Source: Bog-473 sp036268485 | GTDB taxonomy: Bacteria; Actinomycetota; Acidimicrobiia; Acidimicrobiales; RAAP-2 | DNA: 64,000 nucleotides | Assembly: GCA_036268485.1 (NCBI GenBank) | Contig: DATAUC010000038.1 | Location: 1 to 64,000, forward strand | Direction of reading: 5' to 3' | Shown: piece by piece, positions 43,629 to 52,525 of the stretch | Layout of the letters: every line of letters begins with the position of its first letter | How positions within the stretch are numbered: the first letter of the stretch is position 1 | Translations under genes and position numbers: made by a program | The notes under the pieces: generated by a model | What the model saw: the letters and a program-made list of their open reading frames with translations, nothing else | Database searches by the model: none | Told to the model about the DNA's origin: nothing

Positions 43629-45110
43629 CTAGAAGTGGAAGTAGATGAACGGCACCGGCGCGCCACCACTGAATACCACGACCGCCGCCACCAGGGCCCC
43701 CAGAAGCATTCCCGCTGGTAGGGCCGGCATACCGACGATCAGCGACTCATAGGCCGCCTCGGGCGGGGACGCTTCAGCTCCCAGGCGAGCCCGGACCCGC
43801 ACGGTCTCGATGGTTCGAATGCGCGCCCGCCGGTCGATCAGATCAAGCACCACGACCAGGGCGAGAATAAGGGGGACCAGCCCAGCGGAAGGACCGGCCC
43901 ACGCGCCCCCACGCAAGAAAAGCGTTCGATGGAAGATCACCAGTGCTTCGTGAATGGTCGTTGCTCGGAATAGCACGGCCCCGATGCAGAACAGGACGAA
44001 GGTGAGGACAATCCCCGGGGTCTCGCGCCAGCGCAGCTTCATCGGGTGATGGTTTCGCCCCGGCGGTCCGAACAGGCGCCACACGACGATAAGAACACCG
44101 TTGAACACGCCCCAGAGCACGAAATGCCAGGCCGGCCCGTGCCACAGGCCAATGAGCGCCATGATGATCATGACGTTGAGCGCCGCCCGCCAACGCCCCC
44201 GCCCGGCTCCCCCCAGGGGTCCGCCGACGAAGTCCACAAACCACGACGCCATTGACGTGTGCCAGCGGGTCCAAAACTCCCTGATGTCCCGGCTCAGGAA
44301 CGGTTGCTCGAAGTTGCGCGCCACCTCGACGCCGAGCAGCCTCGAAAGGCCGCGCGCCATGTCGCTGTAGCCGGAAAAATCGCCGTAGACCTGGAGCGCA
44401 AAAGCGACCGAGGCGAAGCCCAACGACTCCCATCCGTACATGCCCGGGTTGGCGTAGACCGTGTTGACGTAGGAGGCCAAGGCGTCAGCCACTACGACCT
44501 TCTTCACCAGCCCGAACAGGATGAGCAACAGAGCGGATTCAACCGTCGAACGGGAGGGCACCTCGCGTCGACGCCGGAACTGCGGCAACATGGCCGGTGC
44601 CCGCCCGATGGGTCCGGCCAGCAGGACCGGGAACCACGAGACGAAGGTGGCGAAGGTCAGGAAATTCTTCTCGGCCGGGATGCCCCGCCGGTACACGGTG
44701 ATCACGTAGCCCAGTGTCTGGAACGTGTAAAAGCTGATGCCGATCGGCAAGATGATGTTGAGCGTGACGAAGTCGCCATGAAGGCCGACTCGATGGAGCA
44801 CCCCCGACACGCTGGACGTGAAGAAGTCGAAGTACTTGAAGTAGGCCAGCAGGCCCAACTGGGCCACCAGGCTGGTGGCCAGAAGCGCTTTGCGTTTCCC
44901 TGATCCTTCGGTGCGCTGGAGGCCACGTCCCACCGTGTAGTCAACGACGGTGGACGCAGCCAGAATCACGGGGAAGCGCCAGTCGAAGGCCCCGTAAAAG
45001 AGCACCCCGGCCACCACAATGAGGAGGTTCTGCCCCTTCAATTGCAGTCGGTAGTAGATCAGCAGCACGACGACGAAGAAGCCCGCGAACTGCAACGAAT
45101 TGAATGTCAT
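43629..45110 (-). CDS. MBOAT-family membrane O-acyltransferase (DltB/AlgI-like)
   Basis: 493 residues, about eleven helices. It begins MTFNSLQFAGFFVVVLLIYY. IILPIGISFYTFQTLGYVI and FATFVSWFPVLLAGPIGR are typical of AlgI/DltB. The predicted catalytic His is in MALIGLWHGPAWHFVLWG. MBOAT proteins move an acyl group across the membrane to an extracellular acceptor. In Dlt the donor is a charged carrier protein, and one is encoded at 48153-48386. The ATG has GGAGGG ten bases upstream. The gene is divergent from a methyltransferase with 125 bases between. Confidence 0.9.
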   Translation of the reverse strand: MTFNSLQFAGFFVVVLLIYYRLQLKGQNLLIVVAGVLFYGAFDWRFPVILAASTVVDYTVGRGLQRTEGSGKRKALLATSLVAQLGLLAYFKYFDFFTSSVSGVLHRVGLHGDFVTLNIILPIGISFYTFQTLGYVITVYRRGIPAEKNFLTFATFVSWFPVLLAGPIGRAPAMLPQFRRRREVPSRSTVESALLLILFGLVKKVVVADALASYVNTVYANPGMYGWESLGFASVAFALQVYGDFSGYSDMARGLSRLLGVEVARNFEQPFLSRDIREFWTRWHTSMASWFVDFVGGPLGGAGRGRWRAALNVMIIMALIGLWHGPAWHFVLWGVFNGVLIVVWRLFGPPGRNHHPMKLRWRETPGIVLTFVLFCIGAVLFRATTIHEALVIFHRTLFLRGGAWAGPSAGLVPLILALVVVLDLIDRRARIRTIETVRVRARLGAEASPPEAAYESLIVGMPALPAGMLLGALVAAVVVFSGGAPVPFIYFHF

Positions 45111-45235
45111 AGCCGGCGGCCCTCCTGCCCGCGATCCTCGACTGGGGACGTCACTGTCCCATCCCGCTCACCGGCTCCATCAATCGCGCAGAGAGTAACA
45201 TCGGATGCTTCACAACCTTTGACTCGTGGAGGGCA

Positions 45236-46066
45236 GTGTCCGATATCGCGGTTGACCCGGCGAGTCACTACGACCGGGTAACTCTGGCCTGGCGGTGGCT
45301 TCTCGGCGAGGAGCTGCACTACGGGGTCTTCGACACCGGCGATGAAGACCTTCCCGCGGCCACGCGACGGCTGACGGACTTACTCCTCGCGGCAGTGTGC
45401 GTCGAGCCCGGCCAATCGATCCTCGATGTGGGCTGCGGTACCGGTGCTCCCGCCGTTCTGTTGGCGTCGCACGGAGCGACCGTCACCGGCATCACCACGA
45501 GCGCAACCGGCATGGAGGCCGCGGTCGCTCGAGCGGCAGCGGCTGGTGTCAGCGACCTTGTGACCTTCGAACTCCGGGACGGCATGGACAACGGGTTGCC
45601 CGACCAGTCCTTCGATCGCGTCTGGGTGCTCGAGTCCTCCCATCTCATGCCGGACCGGGAACGCTTGATCGCTGAATGCGCCCGCGTGCTTCGCCCCGGC
45701 GGCCGCATGGGACTGTGCGACATCACCCGGCAACGAGCACTGCCGTTCGCTGAAGTCAGGCGCCTCCGTCACTCTTTCGGACTGTTGCGCGATGTCTTCG
45801 GCGAAGCCCGCATGGAGCCGCTCGACTCCTACGTCCAGCTGTTCGAACAGGCCGGACTGATCGTCGATGTCAAGAGTGACCTGACCGCAGCCACCCGGCC
45901 AACCTTCGACCGGTGGCGTCAAAACGCCCAGACCCATGAGAGGGAGGTCATCCCGCTGCTGGGCTCAGAAGGGCTCCAGGAGTTCGTTCAGGCTTCCCGC
46001 ATCCTCGAAGGATTCTGGGACGACGGCACGCTCGGATACGGGCTCGTCGCCGGTCGACAGCCCTAG
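45236..46066 (+). CDS. Class I SAM-dependent methyltransferase
   Basis: 276 residues. Motif I SILDVGCGTGAPAVLLA, then RVWVLESSHLMPDRERLIAE, then VLRPGGRMGLCDI. It resembles small-molecule or sterol/tocopherol-type methyltransferases (GEELHYGVFDTG near the N terminus). GTG start at 45236, with GGAGGG only a few bases upstream. Set between the MBOAT and carrier-protein genes, it may methylate the acyl group or the glycan. It is convergent with the ketoreductase; the stops are almost touching. Confidence 0.8.
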   Translation: MSDIAVDPASHYDRVTLAWRWLLGEELHYGVFDTGDEDLPAATRRLTDLLLAAVCVEPGQSILDVGCGTGAPAVLLASHGATVTGITTSATGMEAAVARAAAAGVSDLVTFELRDGMDNGLPDQSFDRVWVLESSHLMPDRERLIAECARVLRPGGRMGLCDITRQRALPFAEVRRLRHSFGLLRDVFGEARMEPLDSYVQLFEQAGLIVDVKSDLTAATRPTFDRWRQNAQTHEREVIPLLGSEGLQEFVQASRILEGFWDDGTLGYGLVAGRQP

Positions 46067-46067
46067 C

Positions 46068-46814
46068 TCAGACGGTCACTCCCCCGTCGACCACCAGGAC
46101 GTGGCCGGTGATGAAGGCGGCCGCATCCGAAGCCAGGAACAACACCGCGGCGGCCACGTCGGACGGTTCGCCCAGGCGTCCCAATGGAGTGCGGCGCGCA
46201 ATCTGCTGCAACTGGCTCTCGTCCAGCCCGTGGCTCATCTCGGTGCGTAGGTAGCCAGGCGCCACCGAGTTGACCGTGATGCCACGGCCGCCGAGCTCAC
46301 GGGCTAGGGCCCGAGTGAATCCGTCCAGCGCGGCCTTGGTGGCGCCGTACACCGCCAGGCCCCGGTAACCGGAAAGGCCGACGATGGAGGAGATGTTGAT
46401 GATCCGGCCTGGGCCGGCCTTCAACATCTGGCGCACGACGAGCTTGGTCACGGCAAAGGTGCCCTTGAGGTTGATGTCAACCACGTCATCAACATCGTCA
46501 TCGGAGAACAAGCCGAGGACCCCGTCCCGGGCGACGCCCGCGTTGTTGACGAGGACATCTACCCGTCCGAAGCGATCGACAACGCCGTGCACCATGGTCG
46601 AGCAGGCGGCACGGTCGGCCAAATCAGCTACCTGAAAATGGAAACGGTCGCCGTATGTGGCGGCCCAGGCCTCGGTTTGGGGGCTGGCGGCCCGGCTACA
46701 GGTCGCCACTCGATCTCCGGCGTCGAGAAAGGCCTGCACCAGTGCTTCCCCCACGCCGCGGCTGCCCCCCGTGACGAGGACGACCCGGGCTCCCGCGTGT
46801 TCGTCAGTGGTCAT
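46068..46814 (-). CDS. 3-oxoacyl-ACP reductase-like SDR (FabG type)
   Basis: 248 residues of the classical SDR family: VVLVTGGSRGVGEALVQAFL, VNNAGVARDG, catalytic ISSIVGLSGYRGLAVYGATK (Ser, Tyr, Lys), and RTEMSHGL. The C terminus ends HVLVVDGGVTV as in FabG. It should reduce a beta-keto acyl carrier thioester with NADPH. The start overlaps the ligase stop (ATGA), and the carrier protein is two genes upstream, so the substrate is probably the acyl group on that carrier. Confidence 0.87.
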   Translation of the reverse strand: MTTDEHAGARVVLVTGGSRGVGEALVQAFLDAGDRVATCSRAASPQTEAWAATYGDRFHFQVADLADRAACSTMVHGVVDRFGRVDVLVNNAGVARDGVLGLFSDDDVDDVVDINLKGTFAVTKLVVRQMLKAGPGRIINISSIVGLSGYRGLAVYGATKAALDGFTRALARELGGRGITVNSVAPGYLRTEMSHGLDESQLQQIARRTPLGRLGEPSDVAAAVLFLASDAAAFITGHVLVVDGGVTV

Positions 46815-48139
46815 GTCCGGGCGATCTTGTGCTCACGGAGATCAAGTTCGCTGACGAAGCGGACCCGCCTGGGTTGCGCGGCCGGAGCCAGGATCTCGCA
46901 GGCCGAGCGGATGGCGTCTTCTACCGCTTCCTTGTCGCTGTCGGCCGACGCCACGACGTCGACCACCACTATCTGGCCACTGATCGGGTTGGCCCGAGCG
47001 TAAGCCCGGACCAACTGGACCCCATAGACCGTGCCTACGACATCTTCAATGGCCAGCGGATGCACCTTGACCCCCCCGACGTTGATGGTCTCGCTGGCCC
47101 GACCGACAAAGACAATGCGATCGTCCCGGACCTCGACCAGGTCGCCGGTGGCCCGCCAGCCGTCCTCATTCTCCACGTCCCCGTAGTAGCCCAACATCCC
47201 GACGCTGGACCGGGCTTCCAGTTGGCCGTCGGTAATGCGGAAGTGGACCTCGGCATCAGCCGGACGTTCGAGTACCGAGAGAGGCAGACCCTGTTGCCCA
47301 TCACCGACAGAGACCCCACTCCCGACCTCGGTGGAGGCGTACACATGGGACACGTTGGCCTGAGGGAAGAGGCGTCGCACCTCATTGAGCAGCCGGGCCG
47401 ATGCGGCCTCACCACCCAGGGTGGCCTGCTGGAGTTCGGGGACCGGCGAGACGCCGTCGTCGAGCAATGCGATCAGGAATCGCCAGAACGTGGGGGTGGC
47501 GCTCAGGTGCGTCACCCGATACTCCAGCATGGCGTTGAGGGCATCGCGCGGTTGGATCGACGCGGGGACCACGAGAGTGGCCTGGCTGGCCAAGACATGC
47601 AAGAGCACCTGCAGCCCGGCGAACTGATTGAGGTTGAAGGCCAACAACCATCGTTCGTCGGAGCTTTTGGCCCGCCGCCGGGCCGGCACAGCCAAGCGGG
47701 CCCAGTCGTGCCTCGCCGCCTTCGGCCGAGCCGTAGTACCCGTGGTCAGCACGAGGAGCGGCGCCCCTTCTGGCCTCGGCAGGTTTCCACCCTCTTCGGG
47801 GAGGTCGTCAATGGCAATGGCCTTGGCGTTGGCCAGGTCAAGTATCCGGTCGGTCAAAACGACCGTATGACCAAAGGCGGCCGCCAGCTCGTCAATGCCG
47901 GCATCGTGGAGCTGCGGCGGATAGCTGCACGCCTCGCAGCCGACTGCACTGGTGGCGGCCAGGACGGCAATCAGCGTGACCGGATCCGTGATGACACAGG
48001 CGACGCGCGAGAGCGAACGTGAGTGGATGCCGCGGGCCAATGCTTCGGCCCGCTCCGTGAGTTCGCCGTAACTGACGACACCGCTGTCGGACAGCACGGC
48101 CGGTGCATCGGGGTTGGCGCCGCGAATGAGTTCGATCAT
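46811..48139 (-). CDS. AMP-forming acyl/aminoacyl ligase (DltA-like position)
   Basis: 442 residues, ANL superfamily. Phosphate loop LVLTTGTTARPKAARHDW, then LSATPTFWRFLI, SHVYASTEVGSG, GWRATGDLVEV, and the hinge and C-terminal motifs RASETINVGGVKVHP and EHKIART with the catalytic Lys. It is slightly shorter than typical members (about 500). It should activate an acid as its adenylate and load the carrier protein encoded 13 bases upstream. The acid is unknown; ketoreductase coupling argues against simple D-alanine. Confidence 0.87.
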   Translation of the reverse strand: MIELIRGANPDAPAVLSDSGVVSYGELTERAEALARGIHSRSLSRVACVITDPVTLIAVLAATSAVGCEACSYPPQLHDAGIDELAAAFGHTVVLTDRILDLANAKAIAIDDLPEEGGNLPRPEGAPLLVLTTGTTARPKAARHDWARLAVPARRRAKSSDERWLLAFNLNQFAGLQVLLHVLASQATLVVPASIQPRDALNAMLEYRVTHLSATPTFWRFLIALLDDGVSPVPELQQATLGGEAASARLLNEVRRLFPQANVSHVYASTEVGSGVSVGDGQQGLPLSVLERPADAEVHFRITDGQLEARSSVGMLGYYGDVENEDGWRATGDLVEVRDDRIVFVGRASETINVGGVKVHPLAIEDVVGTVYGVQLVRAYARANPISGQIVVVDVVASADSDKEAVEDAIRSACEILAPAAQPRRVRFVSELDLREHKIART

Positions 48140-48152
48140 CCGATGAACTCAG

Positions 48153-48386
48153 TTACTCGCCGTAGAACTCGATCACTTCTCCGACGGTGCGGGGAACGAT
48201 TCCCTCGCTGTAGGGATCACTCCCGAGCTCGTCTTCCAGTTCGGCGGAAAACTCCGCCAAGTCGAGCGAGTCAAGACCCAAGTCGCCGTAGAGATCGGCG
48301 TCCACGGTCACGGCTTTGCTCCCATCCTTTTTCCGTCGCAGCATCGACCGCAGGGCGCCCATGACGACCGTCTCGGTGTCAGCCAT
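48153..48386 (-). CDS. Acyl carrier protein
   Basis: 77 residues. It has the phosphopantetheine site LYGDLGLDSLDLAEF (S40) and an acidic four-helix composition. It is distinct from the usual fatty-acid ACP gene setting: the ligase and ketoreductase follow in the same operon. It should carry the acyl group from ligase to the MBOAT protein. Divergent from the SGNH gene, with only 37 bases between the start codons. Confidence 0.9.
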   Translation of the reverse strand: MADTETVVMGALRSMLRRKKDGSKAVTVDADLYGDLGLDSLDLAEFSAELEDELGSDPYSEGIVPRTVGEVIEFYGE

Positions 48387-48408
48387 GAGGGTTACGATAG
48401 CGCATGCT

Positions 48409-48423
48409 CAAAGGACTCCTTTG
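48409..48423. promoter_or_regulatory. Perfect palindrome between the divergent acylation genes
   Basis: CAAAGGACTCCTTTG is a 7-base perfect inverted repeat around one central base. It directly abuts the ATG at 48424 and contains that gene's ribosome site AAAGGA. In the 37-base divergent spacer it could be an operator shared by the carrier operon and the SGNH gene, or an mRNA hairpin. No -35/-10 pair is clear. Confidence 0.4.
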
Positions 48424-49437
48424 ATGCCCAAGGAGACTCCACGCACGGGCAAACACCGGGCCCGCACACTCATTTTGGGCGTTGTCGTCGTCCTTTTGCT
48501 GGCCGAACTCATCACGAGAGCGATCGGATCGAATCTGCCGGCACCACTGCAGTGGCAGAGCTACGAGACCCAACGAAAAGTTCAGCAGATTGATGCGCTG
48601 TCGAAGAAGGGGGGCGTGCCGGTCGTCTTCCTCGGCTCATCCCTCCCCGAGGTAGGCATCGCCCCCAAGATCATCGATGAGCAGATCGGCCATGGTGTGA
48701 AGAGCTACGACGCCGCCCTCGCTTCGTCCATACCCAGGATGACCACGGCGTGGGCGGAAAGCGTTGTCATCCCCAAGCTGCATCCGCGCGTGCTCGTGCT
48801 CGGCGTCGGCGCCTACGACCTGGGGGCCGAGGGTGGTGCCAGCCGGACGGCGTTCTACAACGCCTTCCTCGGTTCGGCTGGAGCCAAGCAGGCCATGGGG
48901 ACCGAAGATGCGATACAGAAGGCCAACCGGTGGCTCGGCCAACAGTCCGCCCTCTGGTTCCACAAGGATCAATTGCGCGATCCCGAGACGGTGGCGCGCG
49001 CGGTACTCGGGCGCACACCTCCTACCGACCCCGAAGCCGCCGACCTTGACAAAGATGGTCGGCAGACGATCGACCAGTTCGCTGCCTTTTCAAACCAATC
49101 ACGAGTCGATGTCACCGACTGGTCACCTGGCCAAAAGGACATGGACGCCGTCAAGCAACTGATCACGTACGCCCACAAGCGGGGCATCACCGTGGTGCTG
49201 GTTGACATGCCCGTCACGAACCAACTGGTGGACAGAATGCCTCATGGGCAAGCGAGCTATCAGGAGTTCAAATTCCTGCTCGGCGCCATCGGAGAGGATT
49301 CGCACACCAAGGTGCTCTACTTCGACCAGATTCGGAGCGATTCCCTCTTTTTGGACGACATCCATCTCAACCACGCCGGGACAGATCTGTTCTCGACCGA
49401 GCTCGGGACTGCGTTGAAGCCTCTGGTCGGTCGATGA
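48424..49437 (+). CDS. Membrane-anchored SGNH-hydrolase-like protein (DltD/AlgX-type role)
   Basis: 337 residues. One N-terminal helix (LILGVVVVLLLAELITRAIG) places the domain outside. Block I is VVFLGSSLPEVGIAP (nucleophile in GSS) and the last block is LDDIHLNHAG (Asp-x-x-His), so the catalytic residues are intact. In Dlt and alginate systems a protein of this type works with MBOAT to hand the acyl group to the glycan. The ATG at 48424 has AAAGGA upstream. It is followed 10 bases later by an acyltransferase-3 gene, probably in one operon. Confidence 0.8.
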   Translation: MPKETPRTGKHRARTLILGVVVVLLLAELITRAIGSNLPAPLQWQSYETQRKVQQIDALSKKGGVPVVFLGSSLPEVGIAPKIIDEQIGHGVKSYDAALASSIPRMTTAWAESVVIPKLHPRVLVLGVGAYDLGAEGGASRTAFYNAFLGSAGAKQAMGTEDAIQKANRWLGQQSALWFHKDQLRDPETVARAVLGRTPPTDPEAADLDKDGRQTIDQFAAFSNQSRVDVTDWSPGQKDMDAVKQLITYAHKRGITVVLVDMPVTNQLVDRMPHGQASYQEFKFLLGAIGEDSHTKVLYFDQIRSDSLFLDDIHLNHAGTDLFSTELGTALKPLVGR

Positions 49438-49447
49438 CCACCGCCAT

Positions 49448-50581
49448 ATGCTCCCGGCCATGACGGACCTCCCGCGGGCCAATCGGGTGCAGCACTGGCC
49501 TGCCTTCGACGGTGTCCGGGCCATCTCATTGCTGGTCATCATCGCGTTCCACGCCAACTATCCGACGTTCCTGTCCGGAGGCTTTGCCGCCGTCGACGTG
49601 TTCTTCGTGCTCTCGGGCTTCCTCATCACGTGGTTGCTCGTGAACGAGCACGACCGCTACGGCGCCATTTCGTACTCCAAGTTCTACGCCCGCCGAGCCC
49701 TGCGCCTCTTCCCGGCCCTGGCTGCCGTCATCGTCGGTGTGGTGATCCTGGTTCTGGCCTACCACTCGCTGGCGCCGTACCGGCCGCTCACGCTCCATGG
49801 CCTGCCTTACGTCATCCTCTACGTCGGGAACTGGGACATCGCGTTCGGCAGTGTCTTGACGCTGGGCCTGCTCGGCATCACCTGGACCCTGGCCATTGAG
49901 GAGCAGTTCTACCTCTTGTGGCCACTGGTATTGAACAAGCTCCTGCGCCGAATGGACCGCCGGCGTATCGCACGGTTCTTGATCCTGACCGCGGTGGCCG
50001 AGATGCTCTTGCGCGCCGCCATCTACCTCTTCTTCCCCGGTCATTGGATCGTGGCCCAATACTCGACGGTCACCCATTCTGATGGGCTGCTCTTGGGGAG
50101 CGCCCTGGCCCTCATGTGGACGTGCCGGGACGAATGGAAGCATTGGGACGTCATTGAGAAGCACGGAGATTTTCTTGGGGTGGCCGCGGTGGCGGGCTGG
50201 GCGTTGGTGTTCTTTGCTGGTCACCAGGGGTTCCACCAGGTCTTCATATGGACCACGCTGTCGGTCCTGGCCACCGTCACCCTCCTGGTCCACCTCCTGC
50301 TTCGGCCCAAGAGCTGGATCAGCTACGTGCTCGAAATTCGGCCCCTGCAGTGGATCGGGAAGCGTTCCTATGGCTGCTACCTGTGGCACCTCAGCGTCAT
50401 CGCCGTTCTCGACACCATCAGCATCCCCGGCGGCCATCCCCACTTCGAGCGCTTCGTGCTCGACCTGGCCGGCACATTCGTCATCGCCGCCATCTCATAC
50501 CGGCTCGTTGAACTCCCGTTTCTCAACCGCAAGGTGCGGTTCGCCCGGGTCAGGGAGGAACCCGCCCCGGCGACAGGGTGA
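49448..50581 (+). CDS. Acyltransferase-3 family membrane protein
   Basis: 377 residues with PAFDGVRAISLLVIIAFHA (predicted catalytic His), GGFAAVDVFFVLSGFLITWL, FYARRALRLFPAL and WTLAIEEQFYLLWPLVL. About ten helices and no SGNH tail. It should acylate an exported sugar or lipid from a cytosolic acyl donor. It directly follows the SGNH gene, so it may share that protein or supply a second acylation. The start is ATG 49448 or ATG 49460; neither has a strong ribosome site. Confidence 0.85.
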   Translation: MLPAMTDLPRANRVQHWPAFDGVRAISLLVIIAFHANYPTFLSGGFAAVDVFFVLSGFLITWLLVNEHDRYGAISYSKFYARRALRLFPALAAVIVGVVILVLAYHSLAPYRPLTLHGLPYVILYVGNWDIAFGSVLTLGLLGITWTLAIEEQFYLLWPLVLNKLLRRMDRRRIARFLILTAVAEMLLRAAIYLFFPGHWIVAQYSTVTHSDGLLLGSALALMWTCRDEWKHWDVIEKHGDFLGVAAVAGWALVFFAGHQGFHQVFIWTTLSVLATVTLLVHLLLRPKSWISYVLEIRPLQWIGKRSYGCYLWHLSVIAVLDTISIPGGHPHFERFVLDLAGTFVIAAISYRLVELPFLNRKVRFARVREEPAPATG

Positions 50582-50597
50582 TGTTCGGCTGGGACTC

Positions 50598-51572
50598 CTA
50601 CAGCAACAGGATGCGGTAGCGGACTGAGCTCCGCATCATGACCAGCACCGCCCAGCTATCTGCCACGAAGCCGAGCGGCACGGCCCCGGCCCACTCTTCA
50701 ATGGACCGGGCCTTGTAGTGGGCCCGATCGAACTGCCACACGTAGAGCAGCACAGCGATCACGCCCAAGATTCGGGTTTCCCGGCGAGGCCGGAACAGGA
50801 GGCAGGTGACGGCGGCCCAGGCGATGAGCACGGCCTTGTCGATGGATCGGAGGAACATGCCGGCGTTGAGATTCTGACGCGCTTCAGGATGGCGAGCGAC
50901 CAGCGCCACAATCCCGTCCAGTCGCTTGATGCGGGCGAAGTGCGCTTTGAACTCCGATGCGCCGACGTCGTGCCATACCAAGGCTTCGGGCTCGTACGCA
51001 TCCGAGAAGCCAGCCTTGGTGGCGCGTAGGCCCAGATCTGAGTCTTCGCCGTTGGGCCAGATGAAGGCCGCCTCGTCAAAACCATCCATCGATTCGAGGA
51101 CATCTCGCCGGTAGGCGATATTGCACGTCGAGAAGCTCTGATCGTGCGCGATGTCGAGGTAGCTCGAGAACGGCCCGATGCGATGGAGTTGGTCATCGGG
51201 AGGTTTGGTGCGGCCGATGACAATGGCGGCGCTTTGCAGGCCCTTGGTCAGGGCCGCCAGCCAGCCCGCATCCGGCACACAATCGTCGTCGACGAATGCG
51301 ATGCACTCGCCCCTGGCTGCTCGCCACCCTTTGTTGCGGGCCCCCGCCGGCCCGGTGTTGGTGGCGGACGCCAGCACGGTCAACGAGAACCCCGCGAAGG
51401 ATTCCAGCTGGAGGCGTTGCAGTGTGTCGTCTCGGGAATGATCATCCACCACGACAACCTCAAAGGGCTCCGTCATCTCCTGCGCTTCTAAGGCACGCAG
51501 GAGGCGGATCAAGCGATCGGATCGGTTGCAGGTCGGAACAACGACTGAGACACGCACGTCGTCGCCGGCCAC
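50598..51572 (-). CDS. Family 2 glycosyltransferase, membrane-anchored
   Basis: 324 residues. VSVVVPTCNRSDRLIRLL, VVVVDDHSRDD, GPAGARNKGWRAA, metal site FVDDDC, and FIWPNGEDSDLGLRA. One or two C-terminal helices (about residues 245-280) should hold it in the membrane. It is probably a chain-extending or side-branch transferase of the surface glycan. GTG start. It follows the sulfotransferase gene by 24 bases on the same strand. Confidence 0.85.
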   Translation of the reverse strand: MAGDDVRVSVVVPTCNRSDRLIRLLRALEAQEMTEPFEVVVVDDHSRDDTLQRLQLESFAGFSLTVLASATNTGPAGARNKGWRAARGECIAFVDDDCVPDAGWLAALTKGLQSAAIVIGRTKPPDDQLHRIGPFSSYLDIAHDQSFSTCNIAYRRDVLESMDGFDEAAFIWPNGEDSDLGLRATKAGFSDAYEPEALVWHDVGASEFKAHFARIKRLDGIVALVARHPEARQNLNAGMFLRSIDKAVLIAWAAVTCLLFRPRRETRILGVIAVLLYVWQFDRAHYKARSIEEWAGAVPLGFVADSWAVLVMMRSSVRYRILLL

Positions 51573-51596
51573 CGTGAAGAGGTTAGTGCGGTCGGG

Positions 51597-52364
51597 TTAT
51601 TCCGAAATCTCGCCGGCGAAGCGGTTGCGAAGCAGTTCGGCCACCACCTCGTCGTAGTTGGTGATCATCTCGCGGGTTTGGCGGGGATGGACGCGCACCA
51701 ATTCGCTCGAGGTAGCGGCCGGCTCCAGATGGAGCATGGCGCAGATGCGGTCCACCGTACGAGCCTGATGCTCCTCGGTTTCCAGGTCGTCCTCATAGGT
51801 GAGGGACAGGTGCTCCGTGCCCTCCAGCAGTTCGTCTATCTGATGCTCGAGCCATTCAATGACGTACATGGTGCCGATGAGCTGCATGACGTCGACCTCA
51901 ATGGGTTGGAACGTGCCCACATCAGGTGCCCGGTAATGCCAGGCGGTCTTGGCCGCCCGAACCATGGAGATGGCCTGGTGCAACCGGTTGTCCCGTCGCA
52001 ATCGGATGATGTGCCAACCCCGTTGGGCCAGGTGGCGGGCCCACTCGGCCGAATCCTTCAATTCCTGCACGTCGAAAATGTGCTGCGGCAGCATCTTGAC
52101 GCCGTAGGCGTCCTTGCCGTTCCGGTAGGCCAGTGCGGCCCGACCTTCGAGGAACCGTTCGGGCCACCGGAGCTTCTCCATCAGGAACTCACCGTCGCAG
52201 GCGATCTGCGGATGCGAATTGAGCAGCGTGACCAGGAGTTCGCTGCCGGCCCGACCAGACGTGATGATGAGGAACCGGGTCTTGTGGTCGGTGCGCCGCA
52301 GCGCGCCTTCAACGTAGGCACGCGCCGGCATGAGTCGCTGGTGGGTGCGACTCGAAAGTTCCAT
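51597..52364 (-). CDS. Sulfotransferase (Stf0-like)
   Basis: 255 residues. RFLIITSGRAGSELLVTLLN followed by SHPQIACDGE is the 5'-phosphosulfate-binding loop of sulfotransferases, as in the mycobacterial Stf0 group that sulfates trehalose. A later RLRRDNRLHQAISMVRA contains the 3'-phosphate-binding pattern. It would transfer sulfate from PAPS to a sugar of the glycan or glycolipid. No PAPS synthesis genes are in the window. Confidence 0.8.
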   Translation of the reverse strand: MELSSRTHQRLMPARAYVEGALRRTDHKTRFLIITSGRAGSELLVTLLNSHPQIACDGEFLMEKLRWPERFLEGRAALAYRNGKDAYGVKMLPQHIFDVQELKDSAEWARHLAQRGWHIIRLRRDNRLHQAISMVRAAKTAWHYRAPDVGTFQPIEVDVMQLIGTMYVIEWLEHQIDELLEGTEHLSLTYEDDLETEEHQARTVDRICAMLHLEPAATSSELVRVHPRQTREMITNYDEVVAELLRNRFAGEISE

Positions 52365-52525
52365 ACGTGCGCGAGATGTTAGTCAAGCGGCACCACCCCT
52401 CCCCCCAGGCGCACCGGCCCGCCAGACCTCAAATACGCTCGGTCGGAGGGGATTTGACCAGCTCAGGCGGTTGCCAGAATCCGGTCCAGTAGTGTCACAC
52501 CGCCCGATAGAGCACGGAGAGAACA

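Noticed and set aside
43629..48386. A true D-alanylation (dlt) operon
   Set aside because: The gene order is broken up, a FabG-type ketoreductase is coupled to the ligase, and D-alanine specificity cannot be read from sequence. Only a mechanistic resemblance is claimed.
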